64,000 bases of DNA from Excoecaria cochinchinensis (GCA_947683425.1 CANTUQ010000073.1:13931001-13995000); one strand, 5' to 3'. Positions 21,519 to 33,060 are shown, numbered from the stretch's first letter. Made by a program: numbers and translations. Notes: generated from the sequence alone by a model not told the origin.

Positions 21519-21555
21519 CACGGGAAAAATACCCGTGCTGAGCGATAATGCTTAG
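21519..21555 (-). repeat. Double R-end stem-loop, LTR I
   Basis: CACGGG-AAAAATA-CCCGTG (21519-21537) abuts CTGAGCGATAATGCTTAG (21538-21555). On the sense strand this is two consecutive hairpins followed by GTGTAGGTATGC. The pair recurs in LTRs at 6046-6085 and 15588-15605. Confidence 0.6.
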
Positions 21556-21910
21556 TGGGGATATACAGATGCAAAAGGCTACTTATGAAGTCACAATAAT
21601 ACATATATATATATATATATATATATTTATCCAAACATACACACTTCAACATATATCAATAAGTAAAGGCACAAATATTGACATGAACATAAATAACAGT
21701 AGCAAATGCCTTTAGCAAATACTAAAGCATTTACATATTCACTAGCTTTAATCGTTAAGCTTAACCAGAAAGTGATAACTTATCAAACATATCACATAAA
21801 TATTTAGCATACTTTCATATACATATCAATACTTGACATGCTCCTACACAATCATACAATCACTAAAACCATAGCCTGAACCTTCATTAATGGTGGATAC
21901 GGGTCCACTA

Positions 21911-22067
21911 GATACCGACTAGCAGTATCAAACTTTTAAAGACCGAAGTCTCAAATCACTAGTTACCCGAAGGTAACAAACACTAGACCCATGCTGGCCA
22001 AACACTAGACCCTTGCGAGCCAATCACTAGAAGCTACAAAATACTAGCCCTTTATAAACATGCTTAT
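21911..22067 (-). promoter_or_regulatory. TATA box and UUCG-hairpin string, LTR I
   Basis: The TATA box lies in ATAAACATGCTTAT (22048-22067). Sense-strand stems downstream are GTTACC-TTCG-GGTAAC (21962-21977), AGAC-TTCG-GTCT (21939-21952) and GATAC...GTATC (21911-21929), spaced by CTAGTG. Both UUCG loops have the C-G closing pair that gives exceptional RNA stability. Confidence 0.6.
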
Positions 22068-22317
22068 CTATCCACTACCATGACCCTTCAGGCTAAACAT
22101 ATAAACTCTAATTACTATATCATGTACTTATCATTCACTCAAATATCCAACAATGATGACATATCAATTCAATTCAAGTACAAGCTAATCATCCCATCAA
22201 TCATATGATTCATATATATATATAATACATACAATCTTTATTATGCATAATCAAACATATTCCAATGCAATATCACACACAAATGGGGTCAAAAGACTTA
22301 CATTCATAACTCTGCAC

Positions 22318-22530
22318 AGTGTCGCATTCGCAATAGAACCCAACACGTGTCGATGTCGCGCACGCAGCCGGTGTCACGCTCATGATAGAATGCCAAAGTA
22401 GCTTCTGCCGTGCCCACGACGGAGCTCGTACTCACAATAAAGTTCGGCAATGCACGAGAAAGCTCGGTGATGCTCGGCAGGCAGACCTCGCCCAAGGAGT
22501 GTTCTATCATGCTCGCGACCCCGCTTGCGA
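22318..22530 (-). repeat. CpG-rich U3 palindromic array, LTR I
   Basis: Degenerate copies of the GTCGCGCTCGCGAC module lie 250-480 bp upstream of the TATA box. The order of motifs matches LTR G (16376-16560), including a CTCGGCAAGGTAGACCTCGC-like insert. Confidence 0.55.
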
Positions 22531-23514
22531 CAAAACCGAACTAATTGTTCAATCCTTCGAGCAGCATAACTCTTATGCTCAAACCTACACATGCATAACC
22601 TTCAAAATCATGCCATAAACACTTCTAGACTCTACTACAACTTTAAAATACAATTAAACATTAATATCAATAAAAAATGACACTTAGACATAATGATCAT
22701 AACAAGTTCTCTACATGCAAAAATCTATACATATACAACATGCAACAACGGCAAACTTGATTACACCACTCAATTGAACTATATCACTAACTTAAAGCTC
22801 ATCAAAGTACCATCTAATTAAACATGCATCTAATAGCCAAATTTAATGACAATATCTCAACTAACAGCACATGCAACCAATAAAAAAAATGGCACACGAT
22901 CCCAACCTCTAGGAAGCAGCTCAAAACTCTTCTCTTAAAAATCACACCTTCTCTTTGCCTTTATCCTTCCTCTTCTCTAAAGCTTCTTGCATAAACATAT
23001 TCATACTCTTAATCCATTTAAAAAAACAATCAAACCGAAATAGAAATTGAGAAGAAGAGAGATCCATAAACCATTACCCATACATACCTTCTCAACTTAT
23101 CCTTTAAACCTATTCAAATCAATCCAATGCAGAAAACCTAGCCAAATGAAGAATCAAAAGCCAAATGAAGAAAAGAGAAAGAGAGAAACCAAGAGAGAGG
23201 GGGTGAGGAGTGAAATCTGAATCCTTGTGGTAAAGGGACAGATTTTCCCACTAACTTTCTTTATATTGCATGGAAAAATCTAGGTGGCACTCTCCTAACA
23301 TGCCACATGTCCAAATTCTGCCACTTGTCCCACTCAAACCCAAATTCCCACGTAATCCTTAGTTCAATTCCCTCTTAAGTCCCTCCACTCAGCTTCTTTC
23401 TTCAATTTACTTTTAATTCCTTTCCATTTTATCCACAATTACTCATAACTTATACTTATACCGAAATTTGCATTACCATTCCTACCAGGGTACGATTTGG
23501 GTTATTACATCCAT

Positions 23515-23760
23515 GGTAGTTCCATTAAATTCTTCTGCCCCTCTCCTTCTAATAAAATCCATAGGGGGCCTTTGGGGCAGTTAGCCTCTCAATCAAATGC
23601 ATCAATCCTTGTACCAACATTGGATCACCCTGAGCAGGACCTAATCCTTCAGCTCTAGGTTGCTCAGGTACTCGTGGATTAGCTCGTATTGGATTTACAC
23701 TACCCATCGTCTCGCCTATCTCTTCGCTCAAATCAGACTCCATCTATACTCTACACAAGA
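23515..23760 (-). pseudogene. Gag N-terminus (element G)
   Basis: The frame 23549-23743 reads MESDLSEEIGETMGSVNPI, EQPRAEGLGPAQGDPM and LVQGLMHLIERLTAPKAP. It is collinear with 12340-12640 in F. The frame is lost around 23545, before the break caused by LTR I. Bases 23761-23849 are the short leader to the PBS. Confidence 0.72.
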
Positions 23761-23849
23761 TAACTTCTACATTAGGCCATGACTTTAGACAGACTCATAC
23801 ACATCTAATCTATACTCTAACATCTTATCTTCCTGAATCATCTACCTAT

Positions 23850-23861
23850 GCTCTGATACCA
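23850..23861 (-). other. Primer-binding site of element G
   Basis: The minus strand reads TGGTATCAGAGC (initiator tRNA-Met type), six bases inside the LTR boundary at 23868. Same spacing as F. Confidence 0.9.
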
Positions 23862-23867
23862 CAAACT

Positions 23868-25167
23868 TGTAGTGGCCCAATACCCCCTGGGAGGATATCG
23901 AGGTTGCTACGCACACACTCACACATTCATATACTATAGCGGGATAACTAATAAGCAAAAGAAAACATCATGAAAATAGAACATACTTCTCATATAAATG
24001 ACTATAAAATATACATGTTACAAAAATATCATCATCCTTGTATTACATGATCATACCACTACTAACATTATAAATTACACTATACATAATATTCTTTACA
24101 TATACTATACTTGAAATTACAAAAAGAATCAAGCACAAAAGCAAAATTCCACTTCACAACTCTTAGTGGCCAACAGATGAATGACTCTCACAATCGAACT
24201 GAACTTGCATACCTACACGGGAAAACACTCGTGCTAAGCGATAATGCTTAGTGGAGATATACAGATACAAAAGACATCTTACCAAGTCACAAACATCAAC
24301 ACTATACATATAAATAATCATGCTAATCACAATCCATATACGATAATCATATAACCTTTCAAGCATATAGCTTTCAGCTCTAGATTATCCTACACGATAA
24401 TTACATCTTAATCATGGTCTCTCAAAAGTTCATATACATGCACAATTAACATAGCAGTACACCTTTATCATTTATGATCATCTCACATTAGTCATATACA
24501 TGTTCATTTATATACGTATAATAGAACATAGTTCTACTTGCTCATTCATAAACATATAACAACCATAGCCTGAATCCCATCAATAGTGGATATGAGTGCT
24601 CTAGAAACTGACTAGCAGTATCAAACCTCTATAGACCGAAGTCTCAAAACAATTATTTACCCAAAGGCAACAAGCTCTAGACCCATACGGGCCAACTCTA
24701 GCAGCTGCAAACTCTAGCTCTTTTATAAGCATACTTATCTATCCACTACTATGAATCCCTCAAGCTTATCATATAAATACATAATATATATTTTGCTCAT
24801 ATACATATACTTTACAATCATTAAAGTATCAAATCATTACTCACCACCTAATTTTATGCACAACTAAAACAAACCATCAACCATGCAGTTCATATCTCCA
24901 TTCATGTTATTACATAAAAGCTTTACTATGCATGGTCATACATATTCCAATGCAATAATGCACATAATTAAGGTCAAAAGACTTAAATACAAAATTCTGA
25001 GTAATGTCGCGCTCACGACTGAACCCACAACTCTCAATTGTCATACTCTCGACAGAATGCCAAAATAGCATATATCATGCTCGCGATGGAGATCGTGCTC
25101 GTACCAAGGCTCAGCAAGGTAGACCTCACCCGAGGAGTGTTCTGTCGCGCTCACAACAGAATCTAAC
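23868..25167 (-). repeat. 5' LTR of element G (truncated)
   Basis: It starts TGTAGTGGCCCAATACCCCC and follows LTR G 3' (15212-16560) closely for 1.3 kb: R-end stem 24236-24253, hairpin string 24601-24738 with AGAC-TTCG-GTCT at 24633-24644, and U3 array 25003-25165. It stops within the array where element J begins; the remaining 1 kb of U3 is not found in the window. Confidence 0.75.
25003..25165 (-). repeat. CpG-rich U3 palindromic array, 5' LTR of G
   Basis: Copies of GTCGCGCTCACGAC, CTCGCGATGG and TTCTGTCGCGCTCACAACAG correspond one to one with LTR G 3' (16376-16560). Most differences are C/T or G/A at CpG sites. Confidence 0.55.
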
Positions 25168-25258
25168 TGTAACGCGCGTTGAACCCCGAGAGCCCCGAAT
25201 GAACCCGCTTTTAGGGTATTCGGGAGAGGTTCAAAGAACTTGTAAAGACTACAAGGGC

Positions 25259-25546
25259 GTCTATTTTGGGCAAAAAGGAGGTGTTTTGGAGTCACCAACC
25301 ATTAAAACATTGGAAAAGCTTGTCTAGCCTCACTGAGCCTAAGACAGCACATGTGTGTCTATTTTTGTCAATCAGAGATATTTTGGAATTCTCCTTCCAA
25401 TAGAACATTGGAAAGATTCATCAAATCTTGTGAAACCTAAGACGATGCATATATGTCTATTTTTGGCAAGCTAGAGATATTTTGGAGTCCCCACCCCAAC
25501 AGAATATTGAGATGGTTCGTCTAACCTCATGGAGCCTAAGACAATA
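25259..25546 (+). repeat. 98-bp tandem repeat in LTR J
   Basis: Units start GTCTATTTTKGGCA at 25259, 25357 and 25455, with a further unit at 29292-29385 beyond solo LTR P. Each unit carries ATATTTTGGA, AGAACATTGGAAAG and GAGCCTAAGAC. A related single region is in L near 49640-49740. Confidence 0.7.
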
Positions 25547-28500
25547 TTTAACAGCCCCAATACCGGGTTAGTCGTAAATAGTATTTTTTAAGAGTGAATA
25601 GTGCTTTTGAGATGAATAGTACTTTTAAGAATTAAAATATACTTTATTGGACAATTGGATAGAACTCTTCAATATGAGTCCGTAGGAACAAATTTCAGGT
25701 CAATTGGAGGTCAAACGAGTTCGGAATGGCCGAAACAGTAAATAAAAATATTTATTTCGGTGAATAGTGAAAAATGGGTCCAGGTGGGGTCCATGAATAG
25801 TAAAAGTGGGGTTCATGAATAGTAAAAGTGGGCCCATAAATAGTAAATTTGGGACCATGGATTGTGACATCATCAATGACATCATGATGACTTTAGCAAT
25901 GTCATTATGATGAATAGTAACTGTGGGATAATGAATAGTAATATCATCATTGACTGGGTCACATGAATAGTAATATCATCATTAACTGTGTTCCATGAAT
26001 AGTGATAGTATCTTTGACTGGTCTGTTAATAGTGATTGTGGGTCCCATGAATAGTAACTGTGGGTCCCATAAATAGTGACTTCAGGGTGAATAGTACCCA
26101 AAAATATTTTATTTCACTATTAGAAAGAGGATGTTAAATGGAGGAAAATGGTATAATCTGGTGTAAAAAAAATGTCGTTTAGGCTCCCGAAAGTCAGTCT
26201 GAAGTTTCCTCTGGTTCAGTTCGATTGAACCAAAGTTTGACTGAACTTTGACCGAATTTTTATAAATGGTTAGAGTGGATAAAAGCTATTGTAAGAGGAT
26301 TAAAGGTTTAGAATGATTTATAGAAATTTTTGACAGCTTTAGAATTGTATTTTATGGCAAAATCGGACTGAACCAAATTGGACCGGTTTAAGTGAATCGG
26401 AGCCCAAACGGACTCCAATTGAGCTAAACTTTTTCAGGGAGACTAATTTTAATATTATAAGAATGACGGAATTAGTTGGGAGTGAAAATGAGTTTAGGAA
26501 CTTTCAATTACACCAAAACAGTAAAAAATGACCTGAAAACTGAAAATCGGACCAAATCGGCTGAACCACTTTGGTTGGACCTGGTTGGGTCCAATTGGAC
26601 CCATAAAAAAGCACCCAAAAATCTGGAAATCCCCTTGGATTCCATTTTATTTCAGCCTTCTTCTCCCTCTCCTTTGGCCGAATGCTTCTCTCCCTCTCCT
26701 CCACCATTTTTCTTTCATTTTTTCTTCATCTCATCTCAAAATCAAACCTCTCTAACATAATTCAGCTCATCTAGAATTCATTGGTGGTCTCAGAATTTCA
26801 TTTGAAGGAGTAAAAGTGGGTGAAATCTATACTTGAAGTTTGGGTGTAAAATTGAGGTAAGAGATTTAAGCATTTTTAATTTGGTTTTAAGGTTCCTAAA
26901 GGTAATATAGGATGTGAATAAGAGGTTTATTAAGTTTATTTGATGAAGGGAAATTTTGTTTTGATGAAATCTTAATTTTTGTGTTTGGACATAATTATGT
27001 CCACTAGGTGAAGGAACCTCTAAGTAAGCTAAGTGCAAGGAAAAGGAAAATTGAGAAGTATGTTATAAGGATTTGAGGTTTGTGATTGCGAATTCCAATT
27101 ATTTCCATGGTAAAAGTATGAATTTAGGTTATATTTGTGAAGAAAGTATGTGATTTATGCATATTTAATTAAAAATAACATGATATTCATGCTTAGAGAT
27201 GTTAAAAATGATGGTATGAATGATTAAAATAAAGAAATAATTTTTTTGTGAAAATTCCCTTCTTTGGTCGAATGTGAATCATGTGATTTTCATATGTTTT
27301 CATGATGTTTTATGTATATTTATGATGGATCTATGGTATTTGGCATGTGAACTAATGAATGGTATGTGTTAGAGCATGTGAAAACATCATGAGGTATGTG
27401 ATGTATGTATGGCCGAATGTATACCATGTGTAAAGTTATGATTTTGATGTGTTTTCATGGAAATTGATGGTATGGGGATGTTATACAACATGTAATTGGC
27501 CTAAATAAATGATAAAATTGATAAAAAGAATTAATGTAAATAAATTAGTATGTGGGCCGTATGCATGTATGTATGTATACATGTGTATCATGATGAAATA
27601 ATGAGTTTACATGGCATGTGATGATGTAATGATGATAATCACATGTGTAATGATGAAATGGCATGAAAAAGAATGAGATATTATGATGATATGCCATGAA
27701 ATATATGTATGTCACATTAATAATGTGGAAAATAAAACAATATTGCCCTGTGTAGTGATCTGGTAGTCATGTCTAGTTCAGGATATGTTGGCATGCCATA
27801 GGGACATAAGACCGCGGGTGTGAGCATGGCGTCTCACTTATTAGTAAGCCAATGATGGTCCTACCTCTTTGTATCTGAATATTTGAATTGTACTGTACTG
27901 TATTTAAAGACAGTGGTGGTCCCACAGGATTCCTCTGGTATTTCTGTAAAATTCTGAAGTTCACATCTCGTTTATCCTGTATATAGAGTCTGTCAGTGTG
28001 TAACAGGGGCATAATGGTAAAAATGAGATTAAAATAGTTAAAATGTGATTAAAATAATATTTATGTGGAAAAAGGGCATAAATGGAATTATATAAAAAGT
28101 TTGAGGGCAAAATAGTAATTTTGTGTTTATGTGTGTTAAGGATAATTAATAAGGGTAAAAATGTAAATAAATGGTTAAATATGAAAATTGGCCACTTTTT
28201 AGGGGTAACTATGTAATTTGGCATGAAAATGGTAATTGGAGGGTAAAACCGTAATTTAGCATGTAAAATAATGGTAAATTTGTAATATTAGTGAAAATAA
28301 TTAAACTAGTGGCATAATGGTAATATTAGTGAATTTAAAATGAACTGGTGGCATAATGGTAATATCAGTAAATTTAAAATGAACTAATGGCATGAATGTA
28401 ATTTTGGTAAAGAATAAATGAACTAAGGACATTTTTGTCATCTTTAAAAAGTTTAAGGATATAAATGAAATATTACCATAAATTAAGGATAAAGTGATAA

Positions 28501-29279
28501 ATAAGATTATTTATGTGAATTAATTGTGTAATTGCCCCAATTATGTAATTTAAAAATAATTACATGTAATATTGCATGCCTAGTTGGGAATTAAATTAAA
28601 TGTGTTTATTTATGAATATTAAATGATATTATTTGTGGAAAATCATTTATGCATGAAAAATTAGTTTAGTGAAAATTTATGGAATTACAATCACCACTAG
28701 GCATATTTAATGCTCAGCACGTAGTTTTATTTGACTGCGTGTAGGTACTCCGTAAGATTTTGGGAGCAGAGCATACCTCACGTTTTGGAAGTGGTATTGA
28801 AGAAGTTATTTGGAAAATTTAAATATGTTAAGACCGGCATGTATATGACTTATAGTATTGTTTTGGATTTTGGTCTGTAATAGATTGCTAAAACTTCACT
28901 AGTTTATGTGTGTTTGGCATGCATAATAATTGGTAGAAATTAAGTTAATACAATTGGTAAAGTAAAATGTAGGTTTTCCACTTAAAAGAAAACTGGCCAA
29001 ATGAATAGTAACTTAGACAGTTATAGGTCAATCGGCATAATCGTTAACGAATTAAAATAGTAATTTTTAAGTTTATTGATTAATCAAATAATTATTAATA
29101 GACTTAAGTAACTTGACTATTCATACAGTACTATTCATATGGCACTATTCATACATACTGTACTATTAAAAAAAAATTTACTAGTTTTTAATTAATTGTC
29201 TATTTAATAACCTGAATAGTTCAATTAGATTAATCGGATTAAAATGAACAGTAATTAAATCGGGCTTTAGGGCGCTACA
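25547..29279 (+). mobile_element. Solo LTR P (3.7 kb)
   Basis: It starts TTTAACAGCCCC (ancestral TGTAACAG) and ends GGGCGCTACA. It splits the 98-bp repeat of J; flanks CAATA (25542-25546) and CAATG (29280-29284) form a 5-bp duplication with one mismatch. It holds clusters of AATAGT (25570-26095) and ACTATT (29110-29170), a GGCATGCC promoter-like block near 27792, and the R-end hairpin CACGTAGT/ACTGCGTG near 28719-28742. It is related in inverse to K and to the LTR remnant of A. No gene. Confidence 0.78.
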
Positions 29280-30879
29280 CAATGCAACTTGGGCCTGTTT
29301 TGGGCAGTAAGAAATATTTTGGAATTCACTTTCTAATAGAACATTGGAAAGATTTATTTAACCTCATTGAGCCTAAGACCAGAGAGAGTTCGGGACTTCC
29401 CATTTATTCATACCTCGATTAAATTATAATTGAGTTTTAAATTTAATCTTTCATCCCATTTTCTCATTCAGTTCAATGCAATAATTAAAGTATCAGATCA
29501 ATCATATAATAAAAGCATCAAATAAAGTAAGTTCAAAATAAAGTGAAACAAAAAGACAATAGCTTACAAAAAAAACTAGAGGCAGAATACAACCCCCATT
29601 GTAAATGAGCAGAAAAGGGAAACATACACAAATCGAGATATTCAATTAAGGATGAAGATATTGGTCTTTGCATGTATATTTAGAGAAAAATAATATTAAA
29701 ATATCTATTTTGTTTGGACAAAAAAATCAGGACATTGCTCCTATTTTATTTACGAAAATCCCATTTATTTGTAGAAATCTTTAACCATTTTTACATTAGC
29801 AGACTCAAAATAATATTTACAATAAATTGGAAACAAAAATAAACTAAAAGGAAATAGGGTAAAGAAAATAAACCAAATTGGCGTCTCCGAATCATCCTAG
29901 TGGGCTCCCCTTCTCAGCGCCCCATATTCAATAGAAATAAGTAATCTCACAAGAAAAACAAATAACACGTAAGTGGGACAATGAAATAAAATAATAAAAA
30001 TAAAAGAAAACATCAAAGATAAAATAAATATATAAACAATAGATATAAATATCTATATGTTGATAAAATGATTGTGAATAAATAAAATAAAAGAAAATAA
30101 AAGAAAAGTAGGATTGAAACCAAAATATTTACTCTCAGAATTCAAACTCGATGAAGGGAAAAATATGATTGATTTCCTTTCTTTTATCCGCAAAATTAAA
30201 ATCGAAAATAATAAAAATTGGAGTTTTATTCCAAGAAATAAAGATTGCTTAAAAAAATGGAACAAAATAAAAATTTCCAAGAATAAAAAATTATTTTCTT
30301 TGTCTCAAGAATTACTTTTTTGATTAAGAATTAACTTAAAAAAAAATCTCTTTGAAGAAAAAAACTAAAAAAGTAAAGAGAATTTCTCTTGGAGAAAAAG
30401 AAAAAGAAAAATGAAAAATTTGAATCAATTTCACGATCCTCACCCTGCTACTTGTAAGCTAACTGAGAATAAGGATAAAATTTTCAAATCTTTTCAAAAT
30501 TCAAATTAAAAATTCAAATGTTTTCAAAATTCAAATTAGAAATTTAAATATTTTAAAAATTTTAATTATCCTTAAAGACAGATATCAAATATTTTTGAAT
30601 TCAAATTAGATTTTAGAAAACAAAATCTAATTTTTTAGAATTTATATTAGATTTGGAGATAAAATCAAATCGTTTTGAATTCGAATTAGAATTTAGAAGA
30701 TAAGATTAAATTTTTGATATTTATTTTAAGGATAAATTTTAATAAAAATAATAAATAAAAAATAATTTAAAACCTATTTTTATTTTAAAAATTGAGAAAA
30801 CCATGAAAGTACAAAAAAAGGGGATAAAAAAATCAATATTGGGAAAAAAATCCTGAAAAAGGCCAAAATTGGTGGAAAT

Positions 30880-31070
30880 CGGCGATTTGGACGACCGACG
30901 CCCATCGCTGGAGAGTGAGGGGCTGCCAGCATGCACGTTGCGCGCTGGCACGCGAACTAGGGGCCAACGACACCTTGCCCGTCGGGCAGCACAGGGGCGA
31001 GCGTCCCAACACTGGGCACTCGCCTGGAGCGCGAGGGATGTCCCCCCGCGCGCTGGCTGCCGCAAATGAC
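30880..31070 (+). repeat. GC-rich island near the end of LTR J
   Basis: About 190 bp of high GC in AT-rich surroundings, containing short stems such as TGCCCG-TC-GGGCA and GGGCGAG...CTCGCC. The equivalent place in L (34216-34555) is also GC-rich but different in sequence. The open frames here are composition effects. Confidence 0.5.
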
Positions 31071-31504
31071 CGAATTTTTTTTTTAAAGAAATAATTTTGA
31101 CTAAAATAATATAATTTCCAAACTCCTTTTTTATTTTTATTTTTATTTTTTATATTTTTTATTTCTAAAAAGCAAATTAGATAAGGAAATCATCATTGGG
31201 TAACCTCTGATCTGTGCTGCCTCAAGAACCGATGTCTATAATTGCCCCCAATTTTTGGGAAGCTAGTGCATGGGTGCCTAGGTCAGCCAAAATTCAGAGA
31301 AAAGGAAAGGAGCGCGTACCTGAGACTGCTACCTTCCTGCTGTGTTGATAGAGTTGTGGCCGGTTTGACTAATGCCGATTTGTTGATGTGTTAAGCTACG
31401 CTCTTGAAGGCTAATTAACGTCGCCTTTTTTGGCGTGTTACATTCCCGTTCAGCTGATGTCGGATGGACGCACTTTGAAGGACGGTTGGTTTTTCCATAA
31501 AGAA

Positions 31505-33060
31505 TGGTTGCCCCCTAGAGGATTTTCTCTAATTTGTAGATTAGTGCCCCTAAGAAGTCTTTGGATGTTTTGCCCCTTAAGAGGAATTTGGAGATTTACC
31601 TCTTGAGAGGACTTGGAAATTTGCCTCTTAAGAGGTCTTGGAAATTTGCCTCCTAAGAGGACTTGGAGGATTGCCTCTTAAGAGGACTTTGAAGGATTTG
31701 ACTCTTAAGAGAACTTCGAGATTTGCCTCTTAAGAGAACTTTGAAGGGTTTGCCTCTTAAGAGGACTTAGAGATTTGCCTCTTAAGAGGACTTTGAAGGA
31801 TTTGCCTCTTAAGAGGACTTTGAAGGATTTGCCTCTTAAGAGGACTTAGGGATTTGCCTCTTAAGAGGACTTGGAGAATTTGCCTCTTAAGAGGACTTGG
31901 GGATTTACCACTTAAGAGGACTTGGGGATTTGGCTCTTAAGAGGACTTTGAAGGATTTGCCTCTTAAGAGGACTTAGAGATTCTCCTCTTAAAAGGACGT
32001 TGAAGGATTTTCCTCTTAAGAGGACTTAGGGATTTGCCTCTTAAAAGGACTTAGAGAATTTGCCTCCAAAGAGGACTTGGAGAATTTGCCTCTTAAGAGG
32101 ACTGGGGGATTTGCCTCTTAAGAGGACTTAGGGATTTGCCTCTTAAGAGGTCTTAGAAATTCGCCTCTTAAGAGGACTTGGAATTGCCTCTTAAGAGGAC
32201 TTTGAAGGATTTACCTCTTAAGAGGACTTGGAGATTTGCCCCTTAAGAGGTCTTGGAAATTCGCCTCTTAAGAGGACTTGGAATTGCCTCTTAAGAGGAC
32301 TTTGAAGGATTTGCCTCTTAAGAGGACTTGGAGATTTGCCTCTTAAGAAGTCTTGGAAATTCGCCTCTTAAGAGGACTTGGAGAATTACCTCTTATGAGG
32401 ACTTTGAAGGATTTGCCTCTTAAGAGGACTTTGAAGGGTTTGCCTCTTAAGAGAACGTAGTGATTTGCCTCTTAAGAGGACTTTGAAGGATTTGCCTCTT
32501 AAGAGGACTTGCTTCTTAAGAGGACTTGGAGAATTTGCCTGTTAAGAGGACTTGGAGATTTGCCTCTTAAGAGGACTTGAAGAATTTGCCTCTTAAGAGG
32601 ACTTAGAGATTTGCCTCTTAAGAGGACTTAGGGATTGAGGACTTGGGATTTGCCTCTCAAGAGAACTTGGAGAATTTGCCTATTAAGAGGACTTAGGGAT
32701 TTGCCTCTTAAGAGTACTTTGAAGGATTTGCCTCTTAAGAGGACTTAGGGATTTACCTCTTAAAAGGACTTTGAATGATTTGCCTCTTAAGAGGACTTAG
32801 GGATTTGCCTCTTAAAAGGACTTGGAGAATTTGCCTCTAAAGAGGACTTAGAGAATTTGCCTCTTAAGTGGACTTGGAGATTTGCCTCTTAAGAGGACTT
32901 GGGGATTTGTCTCTTAAGAGGACTTGGAGAATTTGCCTCTTAAGAGGACTTGGGGATTTGCCTCTTAAGATGACTTAGAGATTTGCCTCTTAAGAGGACT
33001 TAGAGAATTTGCTTCTTAAGAGGACTTGGAGATTTGGCTCTTAAGAGGTCTTGGAAATTC
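31505..33060 (+). repeat. Palindromic tandem satellite in leader of J
   Basis: Roughly 60 units of 20-27 bp, consensus GATTTGCCTCTTAAGAGGAC plus TTGGA or TTTGAAG. Every full unit contains the perfect 12-bp palindrome CCTCTTAAGAGG. Variants keep TTAAGAGG most often. TAA occurs in one frame of each unit, and no long frame exists, so it is non-coding. Confidence 0.9.

Larger units (their letters stand above)
21148..23509 (-). mobile_element. Solo LTR I inside gag of element G
   Basis: 2362 bp, starting TGTAACACCCCTGATGCCCC and ending TTTGGGTTATTACA, flanked by TCCAC (21143-21147) and TCCAT (23510-23514). Gag continues on both sides. It keeps the TATA palindrome, hairpin string with UUCG loops, R-end stems (21519-21555) and U3 array (22318-22530). 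A TA microsatellite lies at 21602-21625. The short frames at 22304-22618 arise from the array and are not believed. Confidence 0.82.
15212..25167 (-). mobile_element. Gag-only element G (TR-GAG-like), minus strand, with two nested solo LTRs
   Basis: 3' LTR 15212-17567, internal 17568-23867, partial 5' LTR 23868-25167. With the H and I insertions and duplicated target sites removed, the internal region is about 1.41 kb and contains only gag, PBS and PPT, matching F (1.38 kb). The left end reads CGTAATGCCCC, probably a TG to CG change. The 5' LTR is cut after 1.3 kb by element J, so the outer target duplication cannot be read. Confidence 0.78.
25168..31240 (+). repeat. 5' LTR of element J (interrupted by solo LTR P)
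   Basis: 25168-25546 and 29285-31240 are the LTR proper. It holds a 98-bp tandem repeat, long AT-rich tracts and a GC-rich island near its end. Bases 29300-31240 align in inverse order with 49700-48102 and 34555-34071. The TGGCGTCTCCG at 29878 resembles a PBS but aligns inside L, so it is LTR body. The frames at 30053-31069 are not supported. Confidence 0.65.

Noticed and set aside
21602..21625. TA microsatellite as an origin or regulatory site
   Set aside because: It is an ordinary short dinucleotide run inside solo LTR I.
29876..29910. TGGCGTCTCCG as a tRNA-Arg-type PBS of element J
   Set aside because: The inverse copy L aligns through this place and continues for more than 1 kb to its true end at 34071, so it is LTR body.
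30739..31069. 108-residue minus-strand and 66-residue plus-strand frames
   Set aside because: They are confined to the GC-rich island of LTR J and not conserved in the matching part of L.
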